A DNA stretch of 64,000 nucleotides from Gelidibacter maritimus (GTDB lineage: Bacteria > Bacteroidota > Bacteroidia > Flavobacteriales > Flavobacteriaceae). Below, one piece after another: positions 55,728 through 64,000 of this stretch. The stretch spans positions 124,001 through 188,000 of the forward strand of contig NZ_JACGLT010000005.1 in assembly GCF_014062315.1 (NCBI RefSeq), given 5' to 3'. The notes below the pieces were generated by a model, which was given only the letters and a program-made list of their open reading frames with translations, was not told the DNA's origin and did no database searches. The first letter of the stretch is position 1, and each line of letters begins with the position of its first letter. Position numbers and translations under genes: made by a program.

Positions 55728-56411
55728 ATGGCTGAAACTATTTTAGAATTAAAGGATGTCTCCATATATCAAGGTGACAGCATGGTGTTATCTGAAGTCA
55801 ACGTTGAAATGAAAAAAGGCGATTTTGTCTATCTTATAGGAAAAACGGGAAGCGGGAAAAGTAGTTTTATGAAAACACTTTATGGCGATTTGGAATTAAA
55901 CACTGGTGAAGGTCATGTGGTAGACTTCAATTTACGAACTCTTAAGGAAAAAGATATTCCGTTTTTAAGACGTAAATTGGGCATTGTTTTTCAAGATTTT
56001 AAATTGTTACCGGACAGAACGGTGAATGGCAATTTAGAATTTGTATTAAAAGCAACTGGTTGGAAAGATAAAACGAAGATTAAGGAACGGGTTGAAAAAG
56101 TTCTTGATAAAGTGGCCATGAAAACCAAAGGGTTTAAGTTTCCCCATGAGCTTTCGGGTGGGGAACAACAACGTATTGCTATTGCAAGAGCCTTATTGAA
56201 TGATCCTGAACTTATTTTAGCCGATGAGCCCACCGGGAATTTAGATCCGCAGACCAGTATTGAAGTCATGGAAGTCTTACGAGAAATCAATAAAAATGGC
56301 AATACCATCTTAATGGCCACTCATGATTATGCACTTCTATTGCGATATCCAAGCAAAACTCTGAAGTGTGATGAAAATAAGGTCTTTGAGGTTGTGCAGC
56401 GTAAAGGTTAA
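55728..56411 (+). CDS. ftsE: FtsE-like cell division ABC ATPase
   Basis: 227 residues. Walker A GKTGSGKS (38-45), Q-loop VFQDFKLLPDRTVNGNLEF, signature LSGGEQQR, Walker B LILADEPTGNLDP and the switch His in MATHDY fit FtsE, which with FtsX opens peptidoglycan hydrolases during division. FQDFKLLPDRTV and the lack of a membrane partner nearby are as in flavobacterial FtsE. The 3' end overlaps the convergent beta-helix gene by four bases. Confidence 0.85.
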   Translation: MAETILELKDVSIYQGDSMVLSEVNVEMKKGDFVYLIGKTGSGKSSFMKTLYGDLELNTGEGHVVDFNLRTLKEKDIPFLRRKLGIVFQDFKLLPDRTVNGNLEFVLKATGWKDKTKIKERVEKVLDKVAMKTKGFKFPHELSGGEQQRIAIARALLNDPELILADEPTGNLDPQTSIEVMEVLREINKNGNTILMATHDYALLLRYPSKTLKCDENKVFEVVQRKG

Positions 56412-58000
56412 ATCCCAAACCACTCAAATAACCGTTTAAACAATGGTGGCTTAGCGTCAACATCTTTTATACCTTGGAACTCAACGATGAACACGCCAAA
56501 ATTTGTAGCCGATTTTTGAGCGAGAGTATTATGCAACGGGTATTCCAGTTCTTTCAATCCGAGGGGGAAATTAATTTGCCCAGATGCACCTATTATCCCT
56601 GAACGAATAATTTTACTTGGGTTTTCCGCATCATAAATTTTATAGGCCATCCGCTTTTTAAGTGAATATTTCGCAAAATCAATAGCTATCTCGGTTGCCG
56701 TCTTATCCATCAAAACAACTTTATAGGTATTGGCACGATTGGCATAGGCTACAATATTTTTATATGGTTTGACCTCGGCATTTTTAATAAAGCTCCACGT
56801 ACTGTTAGCATCCAACTGAAAGTTCTTTTGCCAATCGGCCATTCTGTAATCTTTATGCTTGAGGACTCTAAAGCCATCCGAGCGCCGGGTGTAGTATGTG
56901 TTGTAATCAAAGTCCCAGTTTTTATGGTTTTCCAAAATATTAGAATATAAATGCACATTTCCAGTGTAAACAATATTATTTTTAAAAGTCAAAGACTGAG
57001 CGTACAAAATATTTAACCCGTTATTTTTACCAACAATCAGATTATTTTCAATAACAACATTATTTACTGGCGCATTTTTATTCCATCCCAAATGTAGAGA
57101 CGTGCCATCTCCAAAATTATTTTTATCTGCAAAATCAATATTATGATAGAGCACATTATTTCTTAAAGTAATGTTTTTTGCCACATTTATTCCATCATTA
57201 TCATCTGAAGCAATAATCACATTCCCTTTAAACGTCTTAGACGGCGAGCCATTGTTAAAAACGACATTATCTGTCATTTGCACGTTTTTTACGAACTCAA
57301 ATTTGGAGCCTGAGGTTGCCGACCAGATTTCGACCCCCTTGTAGTAGTTGTTAAAAATAATATTATTGGTGATCTCTCTAATCTTTTCACTTTGATTTTG
57401 AACATACAAACCTACTCCACTGCCCCTCGATTTAGACATATAACCATTGTTATAAATCATGCACCCTTCTATCTTTGTTCCTCCCGTCATTTTCCACGAT
57501 CCCATACCAGACCCAGGTATATTGTAGATTTTGAGATTGATAAATTGGCAGTCTTCACCAGAAATATGGTTGATGCCGGTAATTCCATTAAAATTCTCAT
57601 CCGTGCTATCTCTTGAAAAGTCACCGAGGCAAGTCACATCAAAATTCTTAAAGATGACTTGTTTTCCCCTCACCTCCAACACATAACCTTTATTATTTGG
57701 AATGTTCCCATTCAAAACCACCTTATCTGTTTTAAAAGCAGCTACAGTTATAAACGATTGCGGAATTGTACTTTCTAAAGTACTTATAAATTGTCCTTCG
57801 TAGATCCCTTCATGCAACCAAATCGTGTCGCCACCGTTGACAGTATTTGTTTTTTGAGTCAAGGCCGTTTGTAAATCCCACGGATTTAAAAGACTTCCGT
57901 TTCCGGAAGATTTTCCAGTTGGAAATACGTGAAATTCCCTTTGGGCATTGACCAATGAAATAGATAGAAGTCCGAAAAGTAAGAGGAATATATTTTTCAT
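56408..58000 (-). CDS. Secreted right-handed beta-helix protein
   Basis: 530 residues from the ATG at 58000, which gives a signal peptide ending SLVNAQ; the longer frame adds 15 residues with no signal character. REFHVFPTGKSSGNGSLLNPWDLQTAL at the N-terminus (typical of pectate-lyase-like proteins) is followed by repeated Asn-rich turns such as ITNNIIFNNYYKGVEIW and NITLRNNVLYHNIDF, the coils of a parallel beta-helix, then a compact C-terminal domain. The family includes polysaccharide lyases and epimerases; no catalytic residues are certain. It lies beside the surface-sugar locus. Confidence 0.8.
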   Translation of the reverse strand: MKNIFLLLFGLLSISLVNAQREFHVFPTGKSSGNGSLLNPWDLQTALTQKTNTVNGGDTIWLHEGIYEGQFISTLESTIPQSFITVAAFKTDKVVLNGNIPNNKGYVLEVRGKQVIFKNFDVTCLGDFSRDSTDENFNGITGINHISGEDCQFINLKIYNIPGSGMGSWKMTGGTKIEGCMIYNNGYMSKSRGSGVGLYVQNQSEKIREITNNIIFNNYYKGVEIWSATSGSKFEFVKNVQMTDNVVFNNGSPSKTFKGNVIIASDDNDGINVAKNITLRNNVLYHNIDFADKNNFGDGTSLHLGWNKNAPVNNVVIENNLIVGKNNGLNILYAQSLTFKNNIVYTGNVHLYSNILENHKNWDFDYNTYYTRRSDGFRVLKHKDYRMADWQKNFQLDANSTWSFIKNAEVKPYKNIVAYANRANTYKVVLMDKTATEIAIDFAKYSLKKRMAYKIYDAENPSKIIRSGIIGASGQINFPLGLKELEYPLHNTLAQKSATNFGVFIVEFQGIKDVDAKPPLFKRLFEWFGI

Positions 58001-58231
58001 AAAACAGAAAATACAATTACTATACCATATCAGAGGAATGGACAATTAACAGTTCATTTCAATTAATTTTCGTCATTCAATCATCTTTCGCATATAAGAG
58101 GCTAGTGAGCACGTATAAAATTGGATAATTGGAACTTAGACGTCGATTTCCTTGTCACAAATTTAAACCAATGTAATCAAAGCCATTATTTTGACCATAA
58201 AAAAATGTATTTTTAAATTTTAATCTTAGAA

Positions 58232-59128
58232 ATGATTTCGGTTTTAATTCCTGTATATAATCACCATATTGTAGCTCTTGTAAAAGAACTCCATCAACAA
58301 CTTATGTCTTCAGGGAAAACCTTCGAAATTATTGTTATGGATGATTTTTCAGAAAGCCAAATCATCATTGAAAATTCAGTGATTGATAGTTTATCGCATA
58401 CCCATCTGCATAAATCAAGTAAAAACTACGGAAGAGTCCAAACCCGCCAACGTCTAAGCGACAAAGCCAACTACGAATGGCTGCTCTTTTTAGATGCTGA
58501 TGTTATGCCTGAATCTCCTAACTTTATTCAGAATTACATCAACTTGATTGTTAAAGATCATGATGCTATTTACGGAGGATTCTCCTACTCTAAGACTGCT
58601 CCGGAAGCCGATCGTGTGTTGCGTTGGGAATATGGCAGAAAGCAAGAAGAAGTCGATGCCAAAATCAGAAATACAAAGCCTTATAAAATTGTTATATCTG
58701 CTAATTTCTTGATCAAAAAGAGTGTATTTAATAGCATTAATTCTAAAATCACAACTCATGGCTATGGTTATGACAATTATTTCGGAGCACTTTTAAAACA
58801 AAATAGAATAGACGTTTTCCATATCAACAATCCCGTTCAGCATTTAGGAATTGAGCCAAGTGCTGTTTTTTTACATAAGACAGAGGAAGCTGTAGACACC
58901 TTGTTAAAACTCTATCAAGATGATAAAATGAAGGATCATGAAAACGGTTTGCTCTCATTTTTTATAACCTTAAAAAAATACAGGTTACACCACGTGTTTT
59001 CTTATATTTACAAAGCATTTGATGCACAAATGCGCAAGAATCTACTGGACAAAAAACCCTCAATACCCTTACTACAGCTCTATCGTCTCTCTTATATGTG
59101 CTATAAGTCTAACCTAAATAGAAAATAA
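58232..59128 (+). CDS. Family 2 glycosyltransferase
   Basis: 298 residues with the GT-A start ISVLIPVYNH, the acidic MDDFSES strand and the DxD motif LDAD (88-90). The C-terminal half has basic helices and no membrane segment. It transfers a sugar from a nucleotide donor to a surface-polysaccharide intermediate; donor and acceptor are unknown. The next glycosyltransferase starts on its stop codon (AATGA-type junction), so the two form a transcript. Confidence 0.88.
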   Translation: MISVLIPVYNHHIVALVKELHQQLMSSGKTFEIIVMDDFSESQIIIENSVIDSLSHTHLHKSSKNYGRVQTRQRLSDKANYEWLLFLDADVMPESPNFIQNYINLIVKDHDAIYGGFSYSKTAPEADRVLRWEYGRKQEEVDAKIRNTKPYKIVISANFLIKKSVFNSINSKITTHGYGYDNYFGALLKQNRIDVFHINNPVQHLGIEPSAVFLHKTEEAVDTLLKLYQDDKMKDHENGLLSFFITLKKYRLHHVFSYIYKAFDAQMRKNLLDKKPSIPLLQLYRLSYMCYKSNLNRK

Positions 59129-60060
59129 TGACGCCTTTCTTTTCCGTTTTGATATCGCTATATAACAAAGAAGGTTTTATCAAAACCACTATTGAAAGTG
59201 TACTGTCTCAGACATTTCAGGACTTTGAAATTATAGTGGTCAATGACGGCTCAACAGATGCCAGTGAAACTATGGTCAATTCAATTTTGGACCATAGAAT
59301 AAAGTATTTTAAACAAGACAATAAAGGCGCCTCCGCAGGAAGAAATGCGGCCATCTCTAAGGCAAGTGGCCAATACCTTGCACTTTTGGATGCTGACGAC
59401 ATTTGGCAAGAAAACTATCTTGAAACTATAAATCAGCTTATTACATTTCATCCGGAGCAAGCTGTTTTTGCGACCGCAGTAACTATAGAAACTTCAAATG
59501 GCCTTGTTCGCTCCATGTACTCCATTAATAATATTAAGGACAAAGAAATTTATATTGTTGATTATTTTAAGTCAAGTTATATCAATACCGTGCTGACCAG
59601 CTCAAGTACTGTTGTCCACCAGAATGTTTTCGATAAAATTGGAACTTACGATACTTCTCTAAAAAGCGGTCAAGACACCGACTTGTGGATTCGTATTGGT
59701 CTTCAATACAAGGTTGTTTTTATTAATGATGCGCTTGTCACCTATCGCTACGAAAAAAAGAGCCTCTCCAACAGAACTAAGCGATCGGATAAGCCGAAAT
59801 ATGACAATTATCTAAAGTTTGAAGCAACCAATCCGGGCTTGAAAAAATTTATAGACTTGAATCGATTTTCGATGGCCATATTATCAAAATTAGAAAATGA
59901 TCGCAGCAGTTTCAAAAGATTCGAAAAAGAAATCGATTATAACAATTTGAATAAAAAGCAGCAGTTTTTATTAAAACAACCCACCAGTGTGATTCGGTGT
60001 TTACATTTTTTCAAAAAACGAATGCAGCATTTTGGGATTCACTTAAGTGCTTTTAAATGA
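59128..60060 (+). CDS. Family 2 glycosyltransferase
   Basis: 310 residues. PFFSVLISLYNKEGFIKTTI, VVNDGSTDAS and LLDADDIW (88-93) form the standard GT2 core; GYDTS-like SGQDTDLWIRI supplies the second acidic site. Such enzymes build capsule or O-antigen repeats. Its start overlaps the preceding gene by one base. Its 3' end overlaps the convergent FdtA-like gene by 18 bases. Confidence 0.9.
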   Translation: MTPFFSVLISLYNKEGFIKTTIESVLSQTFQDFEIIVVNDGSTDASETMVNSILDHRIKYFKQDNKGASAGRNAAISKASGQYLALLDADDIWQENYLETINQLITFHPEQAVFATAVTIETSNGLVRSMYSINNIKDKEIYIVDYFKSSYINTVLTSSSTVVHQNVFDKIGTYDTSLKSGQDTDLWIRIGLQYKVVFINDALVTYRYEKKSLSNRTKRSDKPKYDNYLKFEATNPGLKKFIDLNRFSMAILSKLENDRSSFKRFEKEIDYNNLNKKQQFLLKQPTSVIRCLHFFKKRMQHFGIHLSAFK

Positions 60061-60441
60061 TTTAAAATCATCATAATCCCTGATATAATCATCTTCATCA
60101 AACTTATCAGACGCCAATACCAAACAGACGGCTCCAGAGGAAAAATTATCGAGTTCACGCCACATCATCGTAGGAACGAGCAGGCCTTTATTGGGTTGGT
60201 TCAACATGATTCGTCGATTTTCAAAACCATCGTCCAAAACCACTTCAAAACTGCCGCTCAGGGCAATCAAAAATTCGGTCTGCTCTTTATGGGCGTGCGC
60301 TCCCCGATAGGCCCCAGTTGGCACATCGTATAAATAATACACTCGTTTTATGTCGAACGGAATACACTCTTTTTCTATAACGGCGAGATTTCCTCTTGTA
60401 TCTTCAATTTTGGGGATGGTTATCAGTTCTACTCTTTTCAT
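60043..60441 (-). CDS. FdtA/QdtA-type sugar 3,4-ketoisomerase
   Basis: 132 residues in a cupin fold. The start is placed at the ATG at 60441, where ATGA overlaps the stop of the upstream glycosyltransferase gene; a longer frame adds seven residues. VELITIPKIEDTRGNL and RGAHAHKEQ (46-54) with His49 and His51 are the catalytic pattern of the dTDP-4-keto-6-deoxyglucose 3,4-isomerases, which lead to Fuc3NAc or Qui3NAc. The partner aminotransferase and acetyltransferase are not complete here. It points to a 3-amino-3,6-dideoxyhexose in the surface glycan. Confidence 0.88.
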   Translation of the reverse strand: MKRVELITIPKIEDTRGNLAVIEKECIPFDIKRVYYLYDVPTGAYRGAHAHKEQTEFLIALSGSFEVVLDDGFENRRIMLNQPNKGLLVPTMMWRELDNFSSGAVCLVLASDKFDEDDYIRDYDDFKSFKST

Positions 60442-61541
60442 GACTTTAAGATATTTGACCATTGCGCTCCAATGATTTTTTGATTCAGATGGGCTACGCT
60501 TTGTTTGCTGTTTGACTTACAGGTGTTGTATATATTCGGATCCAACAAAAACCGGTCAAAAGCTTGCGCTAGAGCTTTAGGGTTATGATTTTCTACTAAT
60601 AGTCCGTTTTTTTCGTGATCAATGATTTCTGATGGTCCACTTTTACAGTTTACTGAAATGGTCGGCGTTCCCACAGAAAGCGCTTCTATCAAAACCATCG
60701 GAAATCCTTCATATCGACTGGTCAATACCAAAAATAAGCTGTCTTTTAACATGTAATAAATGTTTGCCGTAAAAGGAAGTATTTTAATCTGATCTTGCAG
60801 GGTATATGAATTGATTTTTTGCTGCACTAAATCCTTGTCATCCCCATCTCCTACTATATAAAGTCGAACCCCATTATCGGACAATTGTGATTGATTATAC
60901 GCCGCAATCAACAATGATAAATTCTTCACTTTTTCATCTATTCGACCCAAAAAAAGAATATAAGGTTTTTGAATTTCAATTCCATTTTGTTGCTTTTTGA
61001 AACTCTCAACTGAATTATAAATGGTTAGTGCTTTTTGTGTCTTAAATTCTGAATTGATTCTTTTGGTAATGGCCTTAGATACTCCAATCATTTTATGGGA
61101 TTTTTTAATCATTGATTTTGCCATCCAATTGGACTTGGTTAGGTAATTTTCAAGTTTCCAACTGTGAACGAGATAAATAAATTTCAGGTTGAGATAGACA
61201 TAATTTAAATATAGCCATTCTATCACTACTGAACGTCTCGCTCGGGTATCAATGATATAGTCGAAATTTTCTTTTATTAGATATTTTCTTAATTTTTGAG
61301 TCCGACGAAGCCGTTTCCATGGATTATCTGAACCTTTTTTATCCAATCCTAAATTAAAAAGTTTCCCTTTAAATTCATAGTCGATAACATCGTTGAGCAA
61401 CACCACATGCACCTCAAAACCCGCGTCATGGAGCATCTTGGTTAAAATGGCAGTCGAACGCTCAGCTCCTCCTTTAGCTAAAGAAATAGACACCAAACAT
61501 ATTTTTAAATTAGGTTCTGCCAAAGAATCCATTGCTAACAA
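60438..61541 (-). CDS. Family 4 glycosyltransferase
   Basis: 367 residues, GT-B fold: ICLVSISLAKGGAERSTAIL at the N-terminus, FLGRIDEKVKNLSLLI in the middle, and the E-x7-E motif EGFPMVLIE (278-286) with SVGTP after it. It transfers a sugar with retention of configuration, most likely in polysaccharide synthesis. Codons 1-10 may be extra: other in-frame ATG codons lie close by, and the opposite-strand gene starts nearby. It is coupled to the FdtA-like gene. Confidence 0.9.
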   Translation of the reverse strand: MLAMDSLAEPNLKICLVSISLAKGGAERSTAILTKMLHDAGFEVHVVLLNDVIDYEFKGKLFNLGLDKKGSDNPWKRLRRTQKLRKYLIKENFDYIIDTRARRSVVIEWLYLNYVYLNLKFIYLVHSWKLENYLTKSNWMAKSMIKKSHKMIGVSKAITKRINSEFKTQKALTIYNSVESFKKQQNGIEIQKPYILFLGRIDEKVKNLSLLIAAYNQSQLSDNGVRLYIVGDGDDKDLVQQKINSYTLQDQIKILPFTANIYYMLKDSLFLVLTSRYEGFPMVLIEALSVGTPTISVNCKSGPSEIIDHEKNGLLVENHNPKALAQAFDRFLLDPNIYNTCKSNSKQSVAHLNQKIIGAQWSNILKS

Positions 61542-61585
61542 CTACCTTTATTTTGATTAAGTTTACAAAATCAAATATACAATTA

Positions 61586-62725
61586 ATGAACATTCTTTTA
61601 ATTGGTGAATACAGCCGTTTGCACAATTCCTTAAAAGAAGGATTGATAAAACTAGGCCATAACGTTATACTAGTTGGTACAGAGGATGGATTCAAACAGT
61701 TTCCTGTCGATTACAATTACGGCGCATCATTTTTTTCTCGGTCTAAATTAAAATCATTCTCAATTCTGATCAACCGACTGACAAGCTTAAATTTACCACA
61801 AATTGAGTCTGCTATTAGGTTTTACAGGCTATTACCTAAGTTAAAAGAATTTGACACCGTCCAGTTGATTAACGAAAACAGCATTAAAACAAATTCGACG
61901 CTCGAAATTTGGTTACTTAAAAAGATCATTAAAAACAATAAAAAAATATTCTTACTTTCGTGCGGAATAGATCATTTAAGTGTTAAATATGCCTATGATA
62001 AGAAGTTCAAATATTCAATCTTAACACCATATCATGAAAATCAAAATTTAAAGGACTATTATAAATTCATTCTTTTGAAACTTCAGAGACCTGCCATCAA
62101 ACTACATGATTTTATTTTCAAACATATAAACGGCGTTCTTGCTTCAGATATTGACTACCACTTACCATTACTCAACCATCCGAAATATTTGGGATTGATT
62201 CCAAATCCAATAAATTACAACAAAATAGAATTCATCCCTTTGTCTATTACTAATAAAATCATCATTTTTCATGGGGTCAATTCTCAAAACTACATTAAAA
62301 AAGGAAATGTGTTCTTTGACGAGGCCCTTGAGATCATTAAAAATAAATTCCCCGATAAAGTCAAAGTAATAAGAACCGAAGATATTCCATATAATGATTA
62401 TATAAAGGTTTATGATGCCTGTCATATTCTATTAGATCAGGTTTATGCTTATGATCAAGGTTATAATGCATTAGAGGCCATGGCAAAGGGCAAGGTAGTA
62501 TTTACTGGTGCTGAACAAGAATGGTTAGACTATTACAATATTGAAGCTGATACTGTTGCAATCAATGCATTGCCGGACGCAAATAAAATTTCAGCAAAAT
62601 TGGAGTGGCTGATTTTAAATCCTGAAAACATATTGAATATATCAAGTAATGCTCGCGCATTTATCGAAAAGGAACATGATTATATTACCATTGCCCAAAA
62701 GTATCTTGAAGTTTGGAAACATTAA
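61586..62725 (+). CDS. GT-B-type glycosyltransferase, surface polysaccharide
   Basis: 379 residues from the ATG at 61586; a frame from 61532 would add 18 residues overlapping the divergent gene. NILLIGEYSRLHNSLKEGLI begins the GT-B first domain; the later GYNALEAMAKGKVVFTGAE is the donor-binding segment with the conserved Glu, as in GT4-like families. Its C-terminus (AKLEWLILNPENILNISSNA) is mirrored in a decayed fragment at 63813-63938. The specificity is unknown. The rhamnosyltransferase-like gene follows after 12 bases. Confidence 0.82.
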   Translation: MNILLIGEYSRLHNSLKEGLIKLGHNVILVGTEDGFKQFPVDYNYGASFFSRSKLKSFSILINRLTSLNLPQIESAIRFYRLLPKLKEFDTVQLINENSIKTNSTLEIWLLKKIIKNNKKIFLLSCGIDHLSVKYAYDKKFKYSILTPYHENQNLKDYYKFILLKLQRPAIKLHDFIFKHINGVLASDIDYHLPLLNHPKYLGLIPNPINYNKIEFIPLSITNKIIIFHGVNSQNYIKKGNVFFDEALEIIKNKFPDKVKVIRTEDIPYNDYIKVYDACHILLDQVYAYDQGYNALEAMAKGKVVFTGAEQEWLDYYNIEADTVAINALPDANKISAKLEWLILNPENILNISSNARAFIEKEHDYITIAQKYLEVWKH

Positions 62726-62737
62726 TTAAAAATCAAA

Positions 62738-63571
62738 ATGAAGCATTTTTTAATCACACGTTTCAATCTTAAAAACGAACAGTGGCAACACACCAAAAGT
62801 GGTCAACAGGTCATTACGGAAGAGTGGCTCAATGAGCGCTTCAGACTATTTGAAACCTACTGCTTCCCCTCTGTAGAAAAACAAACAAATCAAAAGTTTT
62901 ATTGGTGCATCCTTTTTGATACTCAAACCCCTTCTATCTATAAGGAAAAAATTGAGCACCTAGCAACGAAAGGCAATAATATATATCCACTATTTATTGA
63001 CGGATTTAAATCTTTACAAAGCGCATTGGTTGAATTTATAACCTCACAGCTAAATAAAAACGATAAGTATATCATCACCACACGATTGGACAATGATGAC
63101 ATCATCCATAAGGGTTTTATTGAAACGATCCAATCCTTGTCAGTGGAAAAAAATAAAACCATTATCGATTTAATTGAAGGCTATCAGGTCAGTATTAATG
63201 ATAAAGCGACGGATTTGAGAGCTTACAGGTCACACTATAACCCGTTTATAAGCTTGGTGGAGTCAGTTGAAGATTTTCAAACGGTGATTTCAAAAAATCA
63301 TAATGATTGGAAATCACTTCATAAAATTAAGTATGACTCTAAGCCTATGTGGATACAATTAATCCATAAGGGAAATCTCACCAATGATAAAATAAAAGCT
63401 CTAAAAAAAGTTTCTCACCTAAATATAGAAGAATTTGGATTAGATAATATGACGTTTTACAACTCCAAGAACTCCAAGAACTCTATTATACTTTACAATA
63501 CCTTGATGATGCCCTATCGAATTTATTATCGAACTAAAATCTTTTTAAAAGGGATATTACTCGGTAAATAA
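62738..63571 (+). CDS. Putative rhamnosyltransferase-family glycosyltransferase
   Basis: 277 residues; KHFLITRFNL, the RFRLFETYCFPSVEKQTNQ segment and TTRLDNDDIIHKGF (DNDD at 118-121) match the putative rhamnosyltransferase family (PF11316-type). It is probably a GT-A enzyme using a nucleotide sugar for capsule or O-antigen. Near the end a 9-bp tandem (AACTCCAAG, from 63461) encodes NSKNSKNS. It is the last intact gene of the plus-strand run. Confidence 0.82.
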   Translation: MKHFLITRFNLKNEQWQHTKSGQQVITEEWLNERFRLFETYCFPSVEKQTNQKFYWCILFDTQTPSIYKEKIEHLATKGNNIYPLFIDGFKSLQSALVEFITSQLNKNDKYIITTRLDNDDIIHKGFIETIQSLSVEKNKTIIDLIEGYQVSINDKATDLRAYRSHYNPFISLVESVEDFQTVISKNHNDWKSLHKIKYDSKPMWIQLIHKGNLTNDKIKALKKVSHLNIEEFGLDNMTFYNSKNSKNSIILYNTLMMPYRIYYRTKIFLKGILLGK

Positions 63572-63812
63572 TTTTTATCCATCAGTTATACATCACTTGG
63601 AGCCATAACTTTTCGAACAATAAAACACGACACAATCATTTAATGTAAGAGTTGGATGATAACCTATTCCAATGAAGTTCAACATGGACGTCTTAGCTAA
63701 TAATAATAATATAAACCTTTCCAATCTCCAACCACATCGTTATTGAATCTGCCATACTAAATTGTAAGAAGGCACCCTTTTTATATACGTCTTACCTAAT
63801 GTGGATTATTAA

Positions 63813-63938
63813 TCACGAAAATTAGGTTGGCTGATTGAACATCCTGAAAAGATTATGGAGATTTCTAAAAATGCAAGAATGTTTAGCGAACGGAGACCTG
63901 ATTATAAAAATAATGCAAAACAGCATCGTGACATCTAA
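63813..63938 (+). pseudogene. Decayed C-terminal fragment of a glycosyltransferase paralog
   Basis: An open stretch of 41 codons ending in TAA reads SRKLGWLIEHPEKIMEISKN and then ARMFSERRPDY. It aligns with the C-terminus of the intact gene at 61586-62725 (SAKLEWLILNPENILNISSN, then ARAFIEKEHDY), but nothing upstream encodes the rest of such a protein and a stop precedes it. The 240 bases before it (63572-63812) show no recognisable gene. Confidence 0.8.
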
Positions 63939-63946
63939 TACAAATA

Positions 63947-64000
63947 CTAAGCGAGGTCTCTTATTATTTTTGCAGGAGAACCACCAATGACCACATTGGC
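63947..64000 (-). CDS. Hexapeptide-repeat acyltransferase, C-terminal end (truncated by window edge)
   Basis: The minus strand from 64000 reads ANVVIGGSPAKIIRDLA and stops at 63947. VIGGSPAKIIR is the usual ending of left-handed beta-helix (hexapeptide) acetyltransferases such as the sugar O- or N-acetyltransferases of polysaccharide loci. Only 17 residues are inside the window, but the match to the family ending is characteristic. In this locus it could acetylate a glycan, in line with the FdtA-type amino sugar pathway; this is inference. Confidence 0.7.
   Translation of the reverse strand, partial: ANVVIGGSPAKIIRDLA

Overview
The window looks like a chromosome segment of a Flavobacteriaceae-type Bacteroidota. 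The evidence is moderate AT richness, promoters of the TTTG-N19-TAnnTTTG kind (best at 54883-54913), weak Shine-Dalgarno sequences, a type IX secretion sorting domain, PorV-like and TonB-receptor-like barrels, lipoproteins with short lipoboxes, and families such as DUF4382, DUF2911 and PorV/PorQ. No rRNA, tRNA, insertion sequence, prophage or CRISPR array was seen.

Layout. 1-4.7 kb: the end of an unknown gene and a giant AsmA-like protein. 5.0-10.4 kb: a compact nitrite ammonification operon (nrfH, nrfA, fused ccsBA cytochrome c maturation protein). 10.6-15.3 kb, all on the minus strand: a frameshifted PIN toxin with a small partner, then nicotinamidase (pncA), nicotinate phosphoribosyltransferase (pncB) and a 5'-nucleotidase, which together outline NAD salvage. 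Between the last two lies an RNA element resembling a TPP (THI-box) riboswitch followed by an intrinsic terminator. 15.5-25.3 kb: small envelope proteins, MeaB GTPase, an acyl-CoA dehydrogenase, a lipid kinase facing a PAP2 phosphatase, a MATE pump and a nitronate monooxygenase. 25.3-36 kb: a T9SS subtilase, mnmA, a LolC/E-type permease, a NamZ-type muramidase, a methyltransferase, a GxxExxY protein, an amidohydrolase and a Fic protein with a striking promoter/operator. 36-43 kb: an outer membrane barrel plus giant TPR protein, and lipoate ligase.

43.8-57 kb is mostly housekeeping and envelope: recQ, then kdsD-tatC-AhpD-like-lptB, DUF808, pssA, a PorV-like protein, lnt, azurin and ftsE. 58-64 kb is a surface-polysaccharide locus with five glycosyltransferases, a FdtA-like sugar ketoisomerase, a decayed glycosyltransferase tail and the end of a hexapeptide acyltransferase.

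Many intergenic gaps (18.4, 32.9, 41.2-41.7, 42.9, 52.3-53.0 kb) carry dispersed low-complexity repeats: hexamer arrays, 18- and 21-bp tandem units, 'CTGAATACTGAA' strings and a shared CCCGCCTTCG-type module. One repeat-like stretch lies inside the NamZ-like gene. The observation most worth testing is the THI-box-like RNA with a rewritten pyrophosphate-sensing half, placed ahead of an NAD-salvage gene rather than a thiamine gene.
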